Shown: one piece after another, positions 1 to 8,323 of the stretch
Layout: each line of letters starts with the position of its first letter
Position numbering within the stretch: the first letter of the stretch is position 1
DNA from: an uncultured Eubacteriales bacterium
Lineage (GTDB): Bacteria > Bacillota > Clostridia > Christensenellales > CAG-138
Direction: 5' to 3'
Length of the DNA stretch: 35,450 nt
NCBI GenBank assembly: GCA_902797145.1
Contig: CADBRR010000003.1
Span: 1-35,450 of the forward strand
The notes under the pieces: model-generated
What the model was told of the DNA's origin: nothing
The model's database searches: none
What the model saw: the letters and a program-made list of their open reading frames with translations, nothing else
Position numbers and translations under genes: made by a program

Positions 1-1289
1 AGAACTGTCAACTGTGCAACGTGACGAAGAATCAATGTTGCATCTGCTGCTTCGATAACACCGTTACCATCAACATCGCCCTTCATACCAACAGGTTCTG
101 CTACTTCATAGATTGCATGGATATCTAAATCTTCATGAACATCAGTAAATTCCTTGTCCCAACCCTTGAAGCTATAACCTTCTACACCAGGAACTGAGGG
201 AGCATATGCAGTACCGCCTTCGGGAACTGTCTGTTCAGCAAGGAGTTCATCATTGAAGCCAAAGAACCTTACTTTAAAGAACTTAATTTCTTCCTCATAA
301 ACTGCAACAACTGTTGTGTTATGTGTTACGTTTGTGTATTCGCCTTCCCACTTTACGAACTTATAACCTTCGTGTGTCGGGGGTGTAGGCGGTGTTGCAT
401 CCTTGCCTTCTTCAACTTCTACTACTGCGATTTCTTCGCCTGTAAAGCCATCTTTAAATGTTACTTTATATGTAACAGGCTTTACATCGTTTATCATTTC
501 TGTCGGATAACCTTTCCATGTCGGTGTTGTCCAACCATACGATGCTGAGCCATAATAGTAAATCTTAAAGTTAGCTGCTACTTCGTCAAATACGCCTTCG
601 CCAAATGTCCAAGGTGCGCTGCACTTGAAGTATGCCTTGCTGAGTTTTGAGCAACCCATGAATGCGTTGTTTTTGATTTCTACTACACTCATACCAATTG
701 TAACCTTTTCAAGGTTCTTGCAATTTCTGAATGAGCTAATTCCAATGCTTGTAGTTGCATCGCCAATAATAACTTCTTTAAGATTATTAGCACTTGCAAA
801 AGCAGTATCTCCAATAGCAAAAGCATCAGCAATTGTGAATGTCTTATCTGCCTTGCCTGCCGGATAAACTGCAAGGCTTACTGTTGAGAAAAATTCATCA
901 GGAACGTTTTCGTAAACAACGCCATCTTTTGAGAAATACTTTTCTCCGCCGTCTTCAATATTGATTGCCTTGAGTGACTGAACACCAATAAGCAAATCAA
1001 TACCATATTCTATTGTTGCAGGAAGATTCAAAGTTTCGATTCCATCAACAAAGAACATCATATCAAGACCAACAACAGGCTGACCGCCAAGCTTAGCAGG
1101 AACTTTTACTGTCTTTGAGCTTCCGTTATATGAAGATACAAATGCACCAGTACCCTCTTCGATATAATAATCGAAATCGCCTTCTGTTTCACTAATTCTT
1201 GCACCATAAGCAAAAACTGATGAAAAGCTTGTTAATACCATCATTGCAACCATAATGATTGCAACAAAGCTGTTTCTTTTCTTGTTCAT
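1..1289 (-). CDS. Secreted leucine-rich-repeat protein with InlB-like repeats and dockerin (C-terminus cut by window edge)
   Basis: About 429 residues are visible; the reading frame is open through position 1. It starts at ATG 1287-1289 behind a GAGGAG ribosome binding site. Residues 1-27 form a signal peptide (basic MNKKR, hydrophobic core, ending SVFA). Residues about 50-240 resemble BspA-type LRR_5 repeats (for example FRNCKNLEKVTIG, FMGCSKLSKAYF). Two InlB B-repeat/Flg_new-like modules follow (GYKFVKWEG, GYSFKGWDKEF), then the first calcium loop of a type I dockerin from about residue 404 (GDVDGNGVIEAADATLILRH). Such proteins are exported and usually bind surfaces or partners; the dockerin predicts docking to a cohesin. 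No catalytic domain is seen. The dockerin DNA closely resembles that of the next gene, suggesting duplication. Confidence 0.88.
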   Translation of the reverse strand, partial: MNKKRNSFVAIIMVAMMVLTSFSSVFAYGARISETEGDFDYYIEEGTGAFVSSYNGSSKTVKVPAKLGGQPVVGLDMMFFVDGIETLNLPATIEYGIDLLIGVQSLKAINIEDGGEKYFSKDGVVYENVPDEFFSTVSLAVYPAGKADKTFTIADAFAIGDTAFASANNLKEVIIGDATTSIGISSFRNCKNLEKVTIGMSVVEIKNNAFMGCSKLSKAYFKCSAPWTFGEGVFDEVAANFKIYYYGSASYGWTTPTWKGYPTEMINDVKPVTYKVTFKDGFTGEEIAVVEVEEGKDATPPTPPTHEGYKFVKWEGEYTNVTHNTTVVAVYEEEIKFFKVRFFGFNDELLAEQTVPEGGTAYAPSVPGVEGYSFKGWDKEFTDVHEDLDIHAIYEVAEPVGMKGDVDGNGVIEAADATLILRHVAQLTV

Positions 1290-1320
1290 AGTATTACTCC
1301 TCATTACTTTATTTGATTTG

Positions 1321-1349
1321 ATTTTATCACATTTTTATTATTATGTAAA
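1321..1349 (-). promoter_or_regulatory. Predicted sigma-A promoter of the LRR-dockerin gene
   Basis: The -35 box TTTACA is at 1344-1349 and the -10 box TAAAAT at 1321-1326, with a 17-bp spacer on the minus strand, about 30 bases before the start codon. Confidence 0.6.
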
Positions 1350-1403
1350 TAAAAAAATTCAAATTTTGAAATGCTTTAAATTAACATTCTTTTAGACAAA
1401 TAA

Positions 1404-1427
1404 TGCCACACCCATTCGGATGTGGCA
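1404..1427 (-). terminator. Probable rho-independent terminator after the 223-aa dockerin gene
   Basis: A 7-bp stem (TGCCACA 1404-1410 with TGTGGCA 1421-1427) lies 20 bases past the stop codon. The following T-tract is short and interrupted, so it is a modest terminator. Confidence 0.5.
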
Positions 1428-1447
1428 ATTTGATTTTTACTTTGAAA

Positions 1448-2119
1448 TTAAAACTCTGTGATAAGTCCAGCAACGAATCTCAATACCAATGTTGCATCTG
1501 CTGCTTCAATTTTGTTATTTATATCAACATCAGCATTGATTGCAGCCTGACCTTCAAGAGTATTAAGCTGTGCTACATGACGAAGAATTGCTGTTGCATC
1601 TGCTGCTTCGACTTTTTCATTCAAATCTGCATCACCGAGCAAACCTTCGGGCTTAGCTTCCTCATATACTGTGAAAATCTGCATATGGTGCTTAATTTCA
1701 GCAAATGAAGCTGACCAACCAACAAATACAAGACCTTCATGTTCCTTGGGCTTAGGAGCGATTGCTGCCTGACCTTCAACTACATCCTGGTCTGACAAGA
1801 TTGTACCATCAATGCTGTCTACAAACTGAACATGATAAAGGGTTGTTTCTTCTGAAAGCTGCCATACTGAATGAATGAACAAGTTTGACTGTACATTATG
1901 GAAGTCTTTATCCCAACCCATAAAATCATAACCGATTCTTTCAGGGATTTCAGGTTCTACTGCATCTTCACCTCTAAGTACCTGCTGCTGGCTGAGAACC
2001 CCGCCATCCCAATTGATGAACATTACTGTGAAGTATTCTTCTGCTGCAAATGAAACATTTGCAAAAACAAGCGGCAAAACAAGCATTATCGCCAAAACGA
2101 GTGCAAGTTTCTTTTTCAT
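1448..2119 (-). CDS. Small secreted protein: two InlB-like repeats plus type I dockerin
   Basis: The 223-aa product has a signal peptide (MKKKLALVLAIMLVLPLVF, cleavage near SFAA). Two InlB B-repeat/Flg_new-like modules follow at about residues 28-90 and 93-153 (GYDFMGWDKDF; GLVFVGWSASF). A complete type I dockerin fills residues 162-223 with two calcium-loop repeats (GDADLNEKVEAADATAILRH and ADVDINNKIEAADATLVLRF). There is no enzymatic domain, so it looks like an adaptor or surface-binding subunit displayed through the dockerin. The first loop carries Asn and Lys where Asp-Gly is usual. It has its own promoter and terminator, hence is monocistronic. Family-level calls are firm; the ligand is unknown. 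Confidence 0.85.
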   Translation of the reverse strand: MKKKLALVLAIMLVLPLVFANVSFAAEEYFTVMFINWDGGVLSQQQVLRGEDAVEPEIPERIGYDFMGWDKDFHNVQSNLFIHSVWQLSEETTLYHVQFVDSIDGTILSDQDVVEGQAAIAPKPKEHEGLVFVGWSASFAEIKHHMQIFTVYEEAKPEGLLGDADLNEKVEAADATAILRHVAQLNTLEGQAAINADVDINNKIEAADATLVLRFVAGLITEF

Positions 2120-2161
2120 AATTTTTTATCCTCCCGTTCAAAGATAATTTTTTTCTCTTAT

Positions 2162-2190
2162 ATTTTAACACTCAAATAGCATATTTGCAA
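2162..2190 (-). promoter_or_regulatory. Predicted promoter of the 223-aa dockerin gene
   Basis: TTGCAA (2185-2190), 17-bp spacer, TAAAAT (2162-2167) on the minus strand. A GGGAGG ribosome binding site lies downstream before the ATG. Confidence 0.65.
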
Positions 2191-2277
2191 TACAATTATT
2201 AAATTTTATACTGTAAATTCGTCCCAATTTTGGGTATATTAATGTTATATTTACAAAACTCATTGAAAATAAAAGAA

Positions 2278-2302
2278 AGGACTTCGAACAACTCGAAGTC
2301 CT
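2278..2302 (-). terminator. Terminator directly abutting the tRNA-Arg 3' end
   Basis: A perfect 10-bp stem (2278-2287 with 2293-2302, 5-nt loop) begins at the base after the encoded CCA and is followed by a T-rich tract on the minus strand. Confidence 0.85.
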
Positions 2303-2379
2303 TGGCGCGCCCAGCAGAGATCGAATCCACAACCTTCTGGTCCGTAGCCAGACGCTCTATCCAGTTGAGCTATGGGCGC
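2303..2379 (-). tRNA. tRNA-Arg (anticodon ACG)
   Basis: The 77-nt gene folds as a cloverleaf. The acceptor stem is GCGCCCA with TGGGCGC, followed by discriminator G and an encoded CCA. The anticodon arm is TCTGG-CTACGGA-CCAGA, giving anticodon ACG, and the T-loop contains TTCGATC. An ACG anticodon is normally deaminated to ICG by TadA so that it reads CGU, CGC and CGA. It is a solitary tRNA with its own promoter and terminator. Confidence 0.96.
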
Positions 2380-2409
2380 ATAAACTGTTTAACTCAAACA
2401 GCATATATA

Positions 2410-2438
2410 ATTATATGTGCAAAAATTTGTTTTGTCAA
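2410..2438 (-). promoter_or_regulatory. Consensus promoter of tRNA-Arg
   Basis: Perfect TTGACA (2433-2438), 17-bp spacer and perfect TATAAT (2410-2415) on the minus strand, about 30 bases upstream of the mature tRNA 5' end. Confidence 0.85.
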
Positions 2439-2481
2439 GTGTTTTTTGAAAAAATTTTTATTTTTTTTAATATATTAAAAT

Positions 2482-2505
2482 TGGGGTGCCTTTATTGGCA
2501 CCCCA
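2482..2505 (-). terminator. Terminator of the subtilase gene
   Basis: A 9-bp GC-rich stem (TGGGGTGCC 2482-2490 with GGCACCCCA 2497-2505) is followed on the minus strand by an AT-rich tract starting ATTTTAAT, 28 bases beyond the stop codon. Confidence 0.8.
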
Positions 2506-2532
2506 TGTCGTTACACATTGTAAGCTTTCTAA

Positions 2533-5500
2533 TTAGAATGTAGCAAGCTTAGCAACATAACGGAGAACGAGTGTAGCATCTGCTGAGTCAATAACGCCAT
2601 CAACGTTTACATCTGCTGCCTTCTTCTGAGCTGCGTTGAGGTTTGTAAGCTTTGCAACGTAGCGGAGAATTGTTGTAGCATCTGCTGTATCTGTTACGTT
2701 ATCGCTATTAGCATCGCCAACCATAACGAGTGAATCATGATCAACCGGGAGTCTGAACTGTGCTTCGTTCATTGCATAGTCAGCAATGATTACTCTAACC
2801 TTATCAGCCTTTGTATCACCGAGATTGAACAATTCGTTACAAACTGCGCCTATTTCATTTTCACCAAAGAGACCATGTGCGAGTGTATCGCCTGTTTCAT
2901 AGTCCTGAATTTCAACATATGCAACATAACGATTATCTGTGAACTCAATGCTCATCATAATTTCGCCTTCGGGTGAGAGATAGTAATCACAGTTAAGGAG
3001 GTCAGGCTGTGTATTGTCGATTACAACAGGAACTTCCCAATACGGTCTTGCGTTCTGATCTGCTGTATAATCGGGTGTATCAAGAGTACCTTCTGCACGA
3101 ACATAAATCTTTGTTCCTTCAGGAAGTGCCTTGCTGTTTGCATCCGAACCTCTCCATGTACCAATTGCATCGCCTGATGCACCTGCAGGAATTACATACT
3201 GAGGCGGATCTACATAGAATGACTTACGAACAAATGAATATGAACGTGAATAGTAGATATCACCTGTTTCAGCGTTTCTAATTGTATATGTAAATGTTCT
3301 TGTATTTCTCATAAGACCTGTAAACATAATGTCGATAGCATCAAATCTACCATCCTTGTTTGCAGGTGAGAGTGAAGCTCTATCAATGTTGAACTCGAAG
3401 TCTACTTCATCTTTTTCCAACTGATAGGGGTTAATACCAAGCTTGAAGTATCTTCCTGTGCCTGTGATTGATGAACCAACGATGTTTGAATTAGCTACAC
3501 TACCCATTGTAGTTTCATCATCATAATAGATACCATCGTCAACGATAGGAGCCTGATTCCAGTTGCCATAGAAAGCAATTACAGGAATTGAAAGGTCTAC
3601 GCTGTCTTCTTCAACTGCATTGAGGTATACGAAACCGTCTACATAAATGCCGTTTTCAAAGTATGTATCCATATATTTTTTAGCTTCATCATTGAGCTTT
3701 ACATTTACAACTATCTGCTCTGTAGCACCGGGCTGAACAGTTACTCTGTTGTTAGCCTTATTTGTTGTGATTTCAGCATAGTTTGTAAGATCGTAAGGTG
3801 TTTCACCCATGAAGTATACATCCCAACCGAAAGCATCTTCTGCTTTATAACCAAGAACTGCAAGTTCTGTGAATACCTTTGTCTTAATATCATATGAGAG
3901 AGCCTTATCGCCAAAGTTTACAACATTGAACTTGATTACATATTCGCCTGTCTTTTCCTTGTCACTGCCAAGATTTACAACGGGACGGAAATTGTCATCA
4001 ACTGTAAGGTAAGCACGTGTCATAAGTGCGCCTGAAACGCTGAGCAAACCTGCGCCCTGCTTTCTCGGTGAGTAAGGAATGTCTTCTTCATAGATTGAAG
4101 GAACAGCTGTGCTCATAAGAAGTCTGTTGATAAATTCTGAACGATCGCCATCCTTGATTTCAGGATACTGTTCGTTCATATACTGAGCAAGAACTGCCAT
4201 AGCGCCTGCAACGTGAGGTGTAGCCATTGAAGTACCGCTCATAAGTTCGTACTTGTTTCCATCTACTGCTGAGTAAATATTACCACCAGGACCAGCCATA
4301 TCTGGCTTAAGCTTGAAGTCAGGTGATACGCCCCATGATGAGAAGTCAGTAGGTGTGCCTGCGCCAGTGTTATAAATCCAATCGGGTTCTGACGGAATAG
4401 TGATGACCTTATTGTCTGTTGCTATCATTGCAAGACCTATTGAATTCAATACTGATACAGCGGGAATCGGGAATGATGAAATCTGCATACGGATTGCACC
4501 GGGCTGGTTGTTGTAAACTACAACACCTGCTGCGCCTGCTGCATATGCGTTGTTCATCTTTTCTTCAAATGTAAGTGAACCACGGATAATAAGAGCAAAC
4601 TTACCTGTGAGATCAAGTCCTTCGAAATCTTCGGGAGCGCCGAGACCAGGAACTACAACATATTCATATGACTTACCGCCGAAGTTTGTAAGAGCCATTT
4701 CAGGAGTTACATCAGCTGTTGTATCTTCGTACATATACTTTTCGCCATCTACTTCGAAGTAGATTGAATAAGCCATTGTGTTGTGGATAGCACCAACTGT
4801 AAGTGATGTGGGGTATGATCCTGGTGAACCACCGATAGCGTTATCAATGTCACGTGTTCTATTGAGGTTAAGTCCCCACTCATTATTATAAGCTGCTGAA
4901 TAGTCATTACCCTGTGCAACTGCGAGATCGCAACCTGAAGCACGTACTCTTGCATATACATCGTTAAGGTAATCATCGCCTTCATTTGTGAAGCCTGCAT
5001 TTGAACCAAGGCTCATGTTGATTGAATCAACACCGAGAATCATAGCATCTTCCATAGCTGCAAGGATGTTGGGAGTTGAAGCACCGCCTGAAGCGAATAC
5101 TTTACCTACAACAAGCTGTGCATCGGGAGCAATACCCTTGAAGTCCTTACCGTTATTGCCAAGAACTGTGCCTGCGCAGTGTGAACCGTGTGAGTTACCA
5201 TTTGTGTGGTTTACATCGCAATCGTTCTGTGAATAGTCGAATGCAAACGGAATCTTCTGGCTGATATAAACCTTATCTGTTGTAATTTCTACAGGCCTCT
5301 GCTGAGCCTTAAGGTTACCTTCTTTTACGATTCTATCAACATCATCCCATGAAATTTTGGGTTCGGGAGGCATAACATTAAATGCTTCATGATCAAGGTC
5401 TGCACCTGTATCAATAACGCATGAAACTGTACCCTTACCTGTGTAGCCAAGAGTATTCCATGCGATATCTGCACCTACCATTGATGTGCTGTTACCCATC

Positions 5501-5970
5501 TGAGGTTCGTTATACTCTACTGTTTCGGGCTGATTATAAACAACACCGAGATGAGCCTTCATACCAGGCATATTGTTAATTTTTTCGATGTTCTGATATT
5601 CAGTCTGGAATGCAAAGCCATTAAGAATAACTGTGTAGTTATTGATGATTTCAAAATTTTCACCATTAAAGAGTTCATTTGAAATCTTTTTACGTGCGCT
5701 TTCCTGTTCTACCAAAAGGTTAGCTTCCAACTTTACATCGCCAACGCCATTGACATCAAGCAAAGGTGCGCCTTCGAGTTCAACGATTACATCTACGATA
5801 TCAGTAGGCTTGTAACCATTATCAACCTGAATGATTGTACCAACCGCTTTATTATTTTCGGTTGCTTCTCTTCTTGTTTCATATTCGCTTGCAAATACAG
5901 TTGTGAACGATGTGAGAACCATCATTACAGCAAGAGCAAGTGACAAAACGAGCTTTGAAGTTTTCTTCAT
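2533..5970 (-). CDS. Secreted S8 subtilisin-like serine protease with PA insert and C-terminal dockerin
   Basis: The 1145-aa product has a signal peptide (residues 1-28, ending TVFA) and an I9-like pro-region (about 50-150). The S8 catalytic domain holds Asp187 (VIDTGADLD), His261 (NSHGSHCAGTVLG), oxyanion Asn355 (VAQGND) and Ser581 (MSGTSMATPHVAG). A protease-associated (PA) domain is inserted between the His and Ser motifs (about 430-525), as in lactocepin/C5a-peptidase-like subtilases. Fn3/immunoglobulin-like regions follow (about 650-1070). Residues 1085-1145 are a complete type I dockerin (GDANSDNVTDTADATTILRY; ADVNVDGVIDSADATLVLRY). It should act outside the cell on proteins or peptides and may be tethered through a cohesin. 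It has its own promoter and terminator. The catalytic triad is intact. Confidence 0.95.
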   Translation of the reverse strand: MKKTSKLVLSLALAVMMVLTSFTTVFASEYETRREATENNKAVGTIIQVDNGYKPTDIVDVIVELEGAPLLDVNGVGDVKLEANLLVEQESARKKISNELFNGENFEIINNYTVILNGFAFQTEYQNIEKINNMPGMKAHLGVVYNQPETVEYNEPQMGNSTSMVGADIAWNTLGYTGKGTVSCVIDTGADLDHEAFNVMPPEPKISWDDVDRIVKEGNLKAQQRPVEITTDKVYISQKIPFAFDYSQNDCDVNHTNGNSHGSHCAGTVLGNNGKDFKGIAPDAQLVVGKVFASGGASTPNILAAMEDAMILGVDSINMSLGSNAGFTNEGDDYLNDVYARVRASGCDLAVAQGNDYSAAYNNEWGLNLNRTRDIDNAIGGSPGSYPTSLTVGAIHNTMAYSIYFEVDGEKYMYEDTTADVTPEMALTNFGGKSYEYVVVPGLGAPEDFEGLDLTGKFALIIRGSLTFEEKMNNAYAAGAAGVVVYNNQPGAIRMQISSFPIPAVSVLNSIGLAMIATDNKVITIPSEPDWIYNTGAGTPTDFSSWGVSPDFKLKPDMAGPGGNIYSAVDGNKYELMSGTSMATPHVAGAMAVLAQYMNEQYPEIKDGDRSEFINRLLMSTAVPSIYEEDIPYSPRKQGAGLLSVSGALMTRAYLTVDDNFRPVVNLGSDKEKTGEYVIKFNVVNFGDKALSYDIKTKVFTELAVLGYKAEDAFGWDVYFMGETPYDLTNYAEITTNKANNRVTVQPGATEQIVVNVKLNDEAKKYMDTYFENGIYVDGFVYLNAVEEDSVDLSIPVIAFYGNWNQAPIVDDGIYYDDETTMGSVANSNIVGSSITGTGRYFKLGINPYQLEKDEVDFEFNIDRASLSPANKDGRFDAIDIMFTGLMRNTRTFTYTIRNAETGDIYYSRSYSFVRKSFYVDPPQYVIPAGASGDAIGTWRGSDANSKALPEGTKIYVRAEGTLDTPDYTADQNARPYWEVPVVIDNTQPDLLNCDYYLSPEGEIMMSIEFTDNRYVAYVEIQDYETGDTLAHGLFGENEIGAVCNELFNLGDTKADKVRVIIADYAMNEAQFRLPVDHDSLVMVGDANSDNVTDTADATTILRYVAKLTNLNAAQKKAADVNVDGVIDSADATLVLRYVAKLATF

Positions 5971-6029
5971 ATTGGTTTCATCCTTTCCATTTTTTTTACG
6001 GAAAACATTATAAATTCCGTTATTGTTTA

Positions 6030-6058
6030 ATTATAAAACGAACTTTTTCTTCTGTCAA
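6030..6058 (-). promoter_or_regulatory. Consensus promoter of the subtilase gene
   Basis: TTGACA (6053-6058), 17-bp spacer and TATAAT (6030-6035) on the minus strand, both perfect. The 5' untranslated region is about 55 bases. Confidence 0.8.
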
Positions 6059-6289
6059 TAGATGTATATACAGTTTTTTATGCATTTATTCTTATTTTTC
6101 GTTTTTTATTGCATATAAAAAACTTGTTTTTTGCCTAATTTCAAGACTTTTTGCCGATTATGCCGATTTTTATATGTTACATTTTGGCATATTTTTTCAC
6201 ATTTGTAAACAAAAAATATTTTTTATTTTTACAATATTTTATTTTGTTCTTGTTATGTGATGCTTTACTTAATTTATAATGTGCAAAAA
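6059..6289. other. AT-rich gene-free spacer
   Basis: This stretch between the subtilase promoter and the rplL terminator is very AT-rich with many T/A runs. I see no convincing ORF, repeat or RNA gene in it. Confidence 0.6.
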
Positions 6290-6312
6290 CCGCCGCACAA
6301 AATGTGCGACGG
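6290..6312 (-). terminator. Terminator of the rplJ-rplL operon
   Basis: A 10-bp stem with one mismatch (6290-6299 with 6303-6312, 3-nt loop), then TTTTTGC on the minus strand, 28 bases past the rplL stop. It closes the operon before any rpoB. Confidence 0.85.
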
Positions 6313-6340
6313 ATGACAAGTGACTTCGTTTAAAACAAAA

Positions 6341-6712
6341 TTATTTGATTTCAACTGTAGCGCCAACTTCTTTGAACTGAGCTGCGATCTTTTCAGCATC
6401 TTCCTTTGAAACGCCTTCTTTGATGGGCTTGGGAGCGCCGTCAACGAGTTCCTTAGCTTCTTTGAGGCCGAGACCTGTGATTTCACGAACAACCTTAATA
6501 ACCTTAATCTTTTCTGATCCAACTTCCTTAAGGATTGCATCAAATTCTGTCTTTTCTTCAGCTGCTTCTGCTGCTGCGCTGGGAGCTGCTACTACTGCTG
6601 TAGCTGCTGCTGATACGCCAAATTCGTCTTCGATAGCCTTTACGAGGTCTGCGAGTTCGAGAACTGTCATGCTCTTGAGTTCTTCAATGAATGTTTCTTT
6701 ATTGATAGCCAT
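6341..6712 (-). CDS. rplL: 50S ribosomal protein L7/L12
   Basis: The 123-aa product forms the flexible stalk of the 50S subunit, binding L10 as dimers and recruiting GTPase translation factors. The N-terminal dimerisation domain (about 1-35) is followed by an Ala/Glu-rich hinge (about 36-55). The conserved C-terminal domain contains [20 protein letters not shown] and [19 protein letters not shown]. Length is normal for the family. It starts 55 bases after rplJ behind an AGGAGG-type site and is followed directly by a terminator. The usual next genes rpoB and rpoC are absent. Confidence 0.98.
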   Translation of the reverse strand: MAINKETFIEELKSMTVLELADLVKAIEDEFGVSAAATAVVAAPSAAAEAAEEKTEFDAILKEVGSEKIKVIKVVREITGLGLKEAKELVDGAPKPIKEGVSKEDAEKIAAQFKEVGATVEIK

Positions 6713-6767
6713 TTTAAATTTCCTCCTGATATTTTTGAAATTATTTTAAATTTAGATTATGCAACAA

Positions 6768-7277
6768 TTATTCTGCTGCTGGTTCTGATTTCTTTGCGAT
6801 CTGGTCGAGAACGATAGCAAGACCTGAGATAGGTCTCATCATGCTGCCAAGCATCTTTGCGAGCAACTGTTCTCTTGAGGGAAGATCTGCGAGCTTATTC
6901 ATTTCGTCAGCTGTTGAAAGCTTTCCTTCAATAATACCGCCCTTGATTTCACACTTCTTTATATTCTTAACTGTATCCTTAAGGATTTTAGCCGGTGCTA
7001 CTGCATCGTTATAACCGAAAGCGAATGCTGACGGACCTTTGAGCATATGCTCGATTTCCTTATCAACGCCAAGTGATTCTGCTGCACGTGATACAAGTGA
7101 GTTCTTAATAACTACGTATTCTGCACCTGCTTCACGCATCTTTGCACGAAGAGCTGTATCTTCTTCAACTGTAATTCCACGATAATCAAAGAATGTTACT
7201 GACTGTGACTTTTCGATCATAGCCTTGATTTCTTCAACTCTTGCAGCCTTAGCCTCGATGTACTTCATGTTTGCCAT
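6768..7277 (-). CDS. rplJ: 50S ribosomal protein L10
   Basis: The 169-aa product anchors the L7/L12 dimers at the ribosomal stalk base and binds 23S rRNA. Family features include the N-terminal region with FFDYRGITVEE and VIKNSLVSRA, central GPSAFAFGYND, and a C-terminal helix that binds L7/L12. The start at 7277 follows an AAGGAGGTG ribosome binding site. In many bacteria the L10-(L12) complex represses its own mRNA by binding a leader, and such a leader is visible upstream here. Confidence 0.98.
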   Translation of the reverse strand: MANMKYIEAKAARVEEIKAMIEKSQSVTFFDYRGITVEEDTALRAKMREAGAEYVVIKNSLVSRAAESLGVDKEIEHMLKGPSAFAFGYNDAVAPAKILKDTVKNIKKCEIKGGIIEGKLSTADEMNKLADLPSREQLLAKMLGSMMRPISGLAIVLDQIAKKSEPAAE

Positions 7278-7349
7278 GTAGTTTCACCTCCTTGATTTAT
7301 TTATGGATATGAATTCTTGTTTATTGCGATAAAAATCTACTGCAATAGA

Positions 7350-7470
7350 AAGTCCTCTGCCTTTCGAGCAGAGGACGATATCACACTAACATATCAATAC
7401 AAGGTATTTACCTTATTTTTTCTGTCTCGGGTGGATATTTAAGCGGAAACCGCACCAACTGTCTATGGCA
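7350..7470 (-). ncRNA. Ribosomal protein L10 leader
   Basis: The transcript between the promoter at 7488-7516 and rplJ carries the hallmarks of the L10 leader: a GAGACAG element and the GGTGCGGTTTCCGCTTAA region (about 7437-7456). It ends in a strong hairpin next to a short T-tract. L10 leaders bind L10-L12 to control rplJL expression. The assignment is by recalled sequence pattern, and boundaries are approximate. Confidence 0.8.
7352..7376 (-). terminator. Attenuator hairpin in the L10 leader
   Basis: A perfect 9-bp stem (GTCCTCTGC 7352-7360 with GCAGAGGAC 7368-7376) is followed on the minus strand by TTTCTATT. It lies about 75 bases before rplJ, so it probably acts as a regulated terminator, not as an operon end. 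Confidence 0.75.
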
Positions 7471-7487
7471 GTATTCAATTCTTACCT

Positions 7488-7516
7488 ACTATACCACATC
7501 AAAATGCGGTTGTCAA
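7488..7516 (-). promoter_or_regulatory. Promoter of rplJ-rplL
   Basis: TTGACA (7511-7516), 17-bp spacer and TATAGT (7488-7493) on the minus strand, between rplA and the L10 leader. It makes rplJL a separately controlled unit within the ribosomal cluster. Confidence 0.8.
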
Positions 7517-7561
7517 CACTTTTTTCTATATTTATTGGATTAATGCTTGTTAAAATTCAAA

Positions 7562-8251
7562 TTAGAACTTCATGCCGTTGAACTTTACGCCAGGACCCAT
7601 TGTTGTTGATACAACGATGCTCTTGAGGTAAGTTCCCTTAGCTGTTGCAGGCTTTGCCTTGATGATTGCATCCATAAGTGTTGAAAGGTTTTCTTCAATC
7701 TTATCAGCACCGAAGCTTACCTTACCAACGGGGCAGTGTACGATACTTGTCTTGTCAACTCTGTATTCAACCTTACCTGCTTTAATATCAGCAATAGCCT
7801 TTGTAACGTCCATTGTAACTGTACCGCTCTTGGGGTTAGGCATCAAACCCTTCGGACCGAGTACACGACCGATACGGCCAACAACGCCCATCATGTCAGG
7901 TGTTGCTACGCAGACATCGAAATCGAACCAGTTTTCTGTCTGGATCTTCTTTACGAGATCTTCATCGCCTACGTAATCAGCGCCAGCTTCCTGAGCTTCC
8001 TTAGCCTTTTCGCCCTTTGCGAATACGAGTACACGAACCTTTTTACCTGTACCATTGGGCAATACTACTGCGCCACGAACCTGCTGGTCTGCATGACGAG
8101 GGTCAACGCCCAAACGGATTGATACTTCTACTGTTTCATCGAACTTAGCCTTTGCTGTCTTGAGAACTGCTTCGATACCTTCTCTGGGATCGTAAAGCTT
8201 CTGTCTGTCGATCTGCTTAAAGCTGTCCTGATATTTCTTACCATGTTTCAT
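7562..8251 (-). CDS. rplA: 50S ribosomal protein L1
   Basis: The 229-aa product builds the L1 stalk that moves deacylated tRNA at the E site. Recognisable segments include [54 protein letters not shown] and the C-terminal STTMGPGVK. Length is typical. It follows rplK by 72 bases behind an AAGGAGG ribosome binding site. L1 is often the translational repressor of the rplK-rplA mRNA. Confidence 0.98.
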   Translation of the reverse strand: MKHGKKYQDSFKQIDRQKLYDPREGIEAVLKTAKAKFDETVEVSIRLGVDPRHADQQVRGAVVLPNGTGKKVRVLVFAKGEKAKEAQEAGADYVGDEDLVKKIQTENWFDFDVCVATPDMMGVVGRIGRVLGPKGLMPNPKSGTVTMDVTKAIADIKAGKVEYRVDKTSIVHCPVGKVSFGADKIEENLSTLMDAIIKAKPATAKGTYLKSIVVSTTMGPGVKFNGMKF

Positions 8252-8323
8252 ATTTATTTCCTCCTTGTGGTAGTATCGGCATTATGCCTCCCACGTTCTC
8301 TGATAAATCACAATTTGCCTAAA

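Noticed and set aside
2223-2234. Palindrome CCCAATTTTGGG upstream of a dockerin gene
   Set aside because: A 12-bp palindrome about 40 bases upstream of the -35 box, with no partner site or regulator to link to it.
2533-5236. Plus-strand ORFs opposite the subtilase (for example 3009-3281 and 4550-4762)
   Set aside because: They are antisense shadows of a well-supported protease gene with intact catalytic motifs and lack ribosome binding sites.
1-5970. A cellulosome locus
   Set aside because: No cohesin, scaffoldin, carbohydrate-binding module or glycoside hydrolase was found; only dockerins on other proteins.
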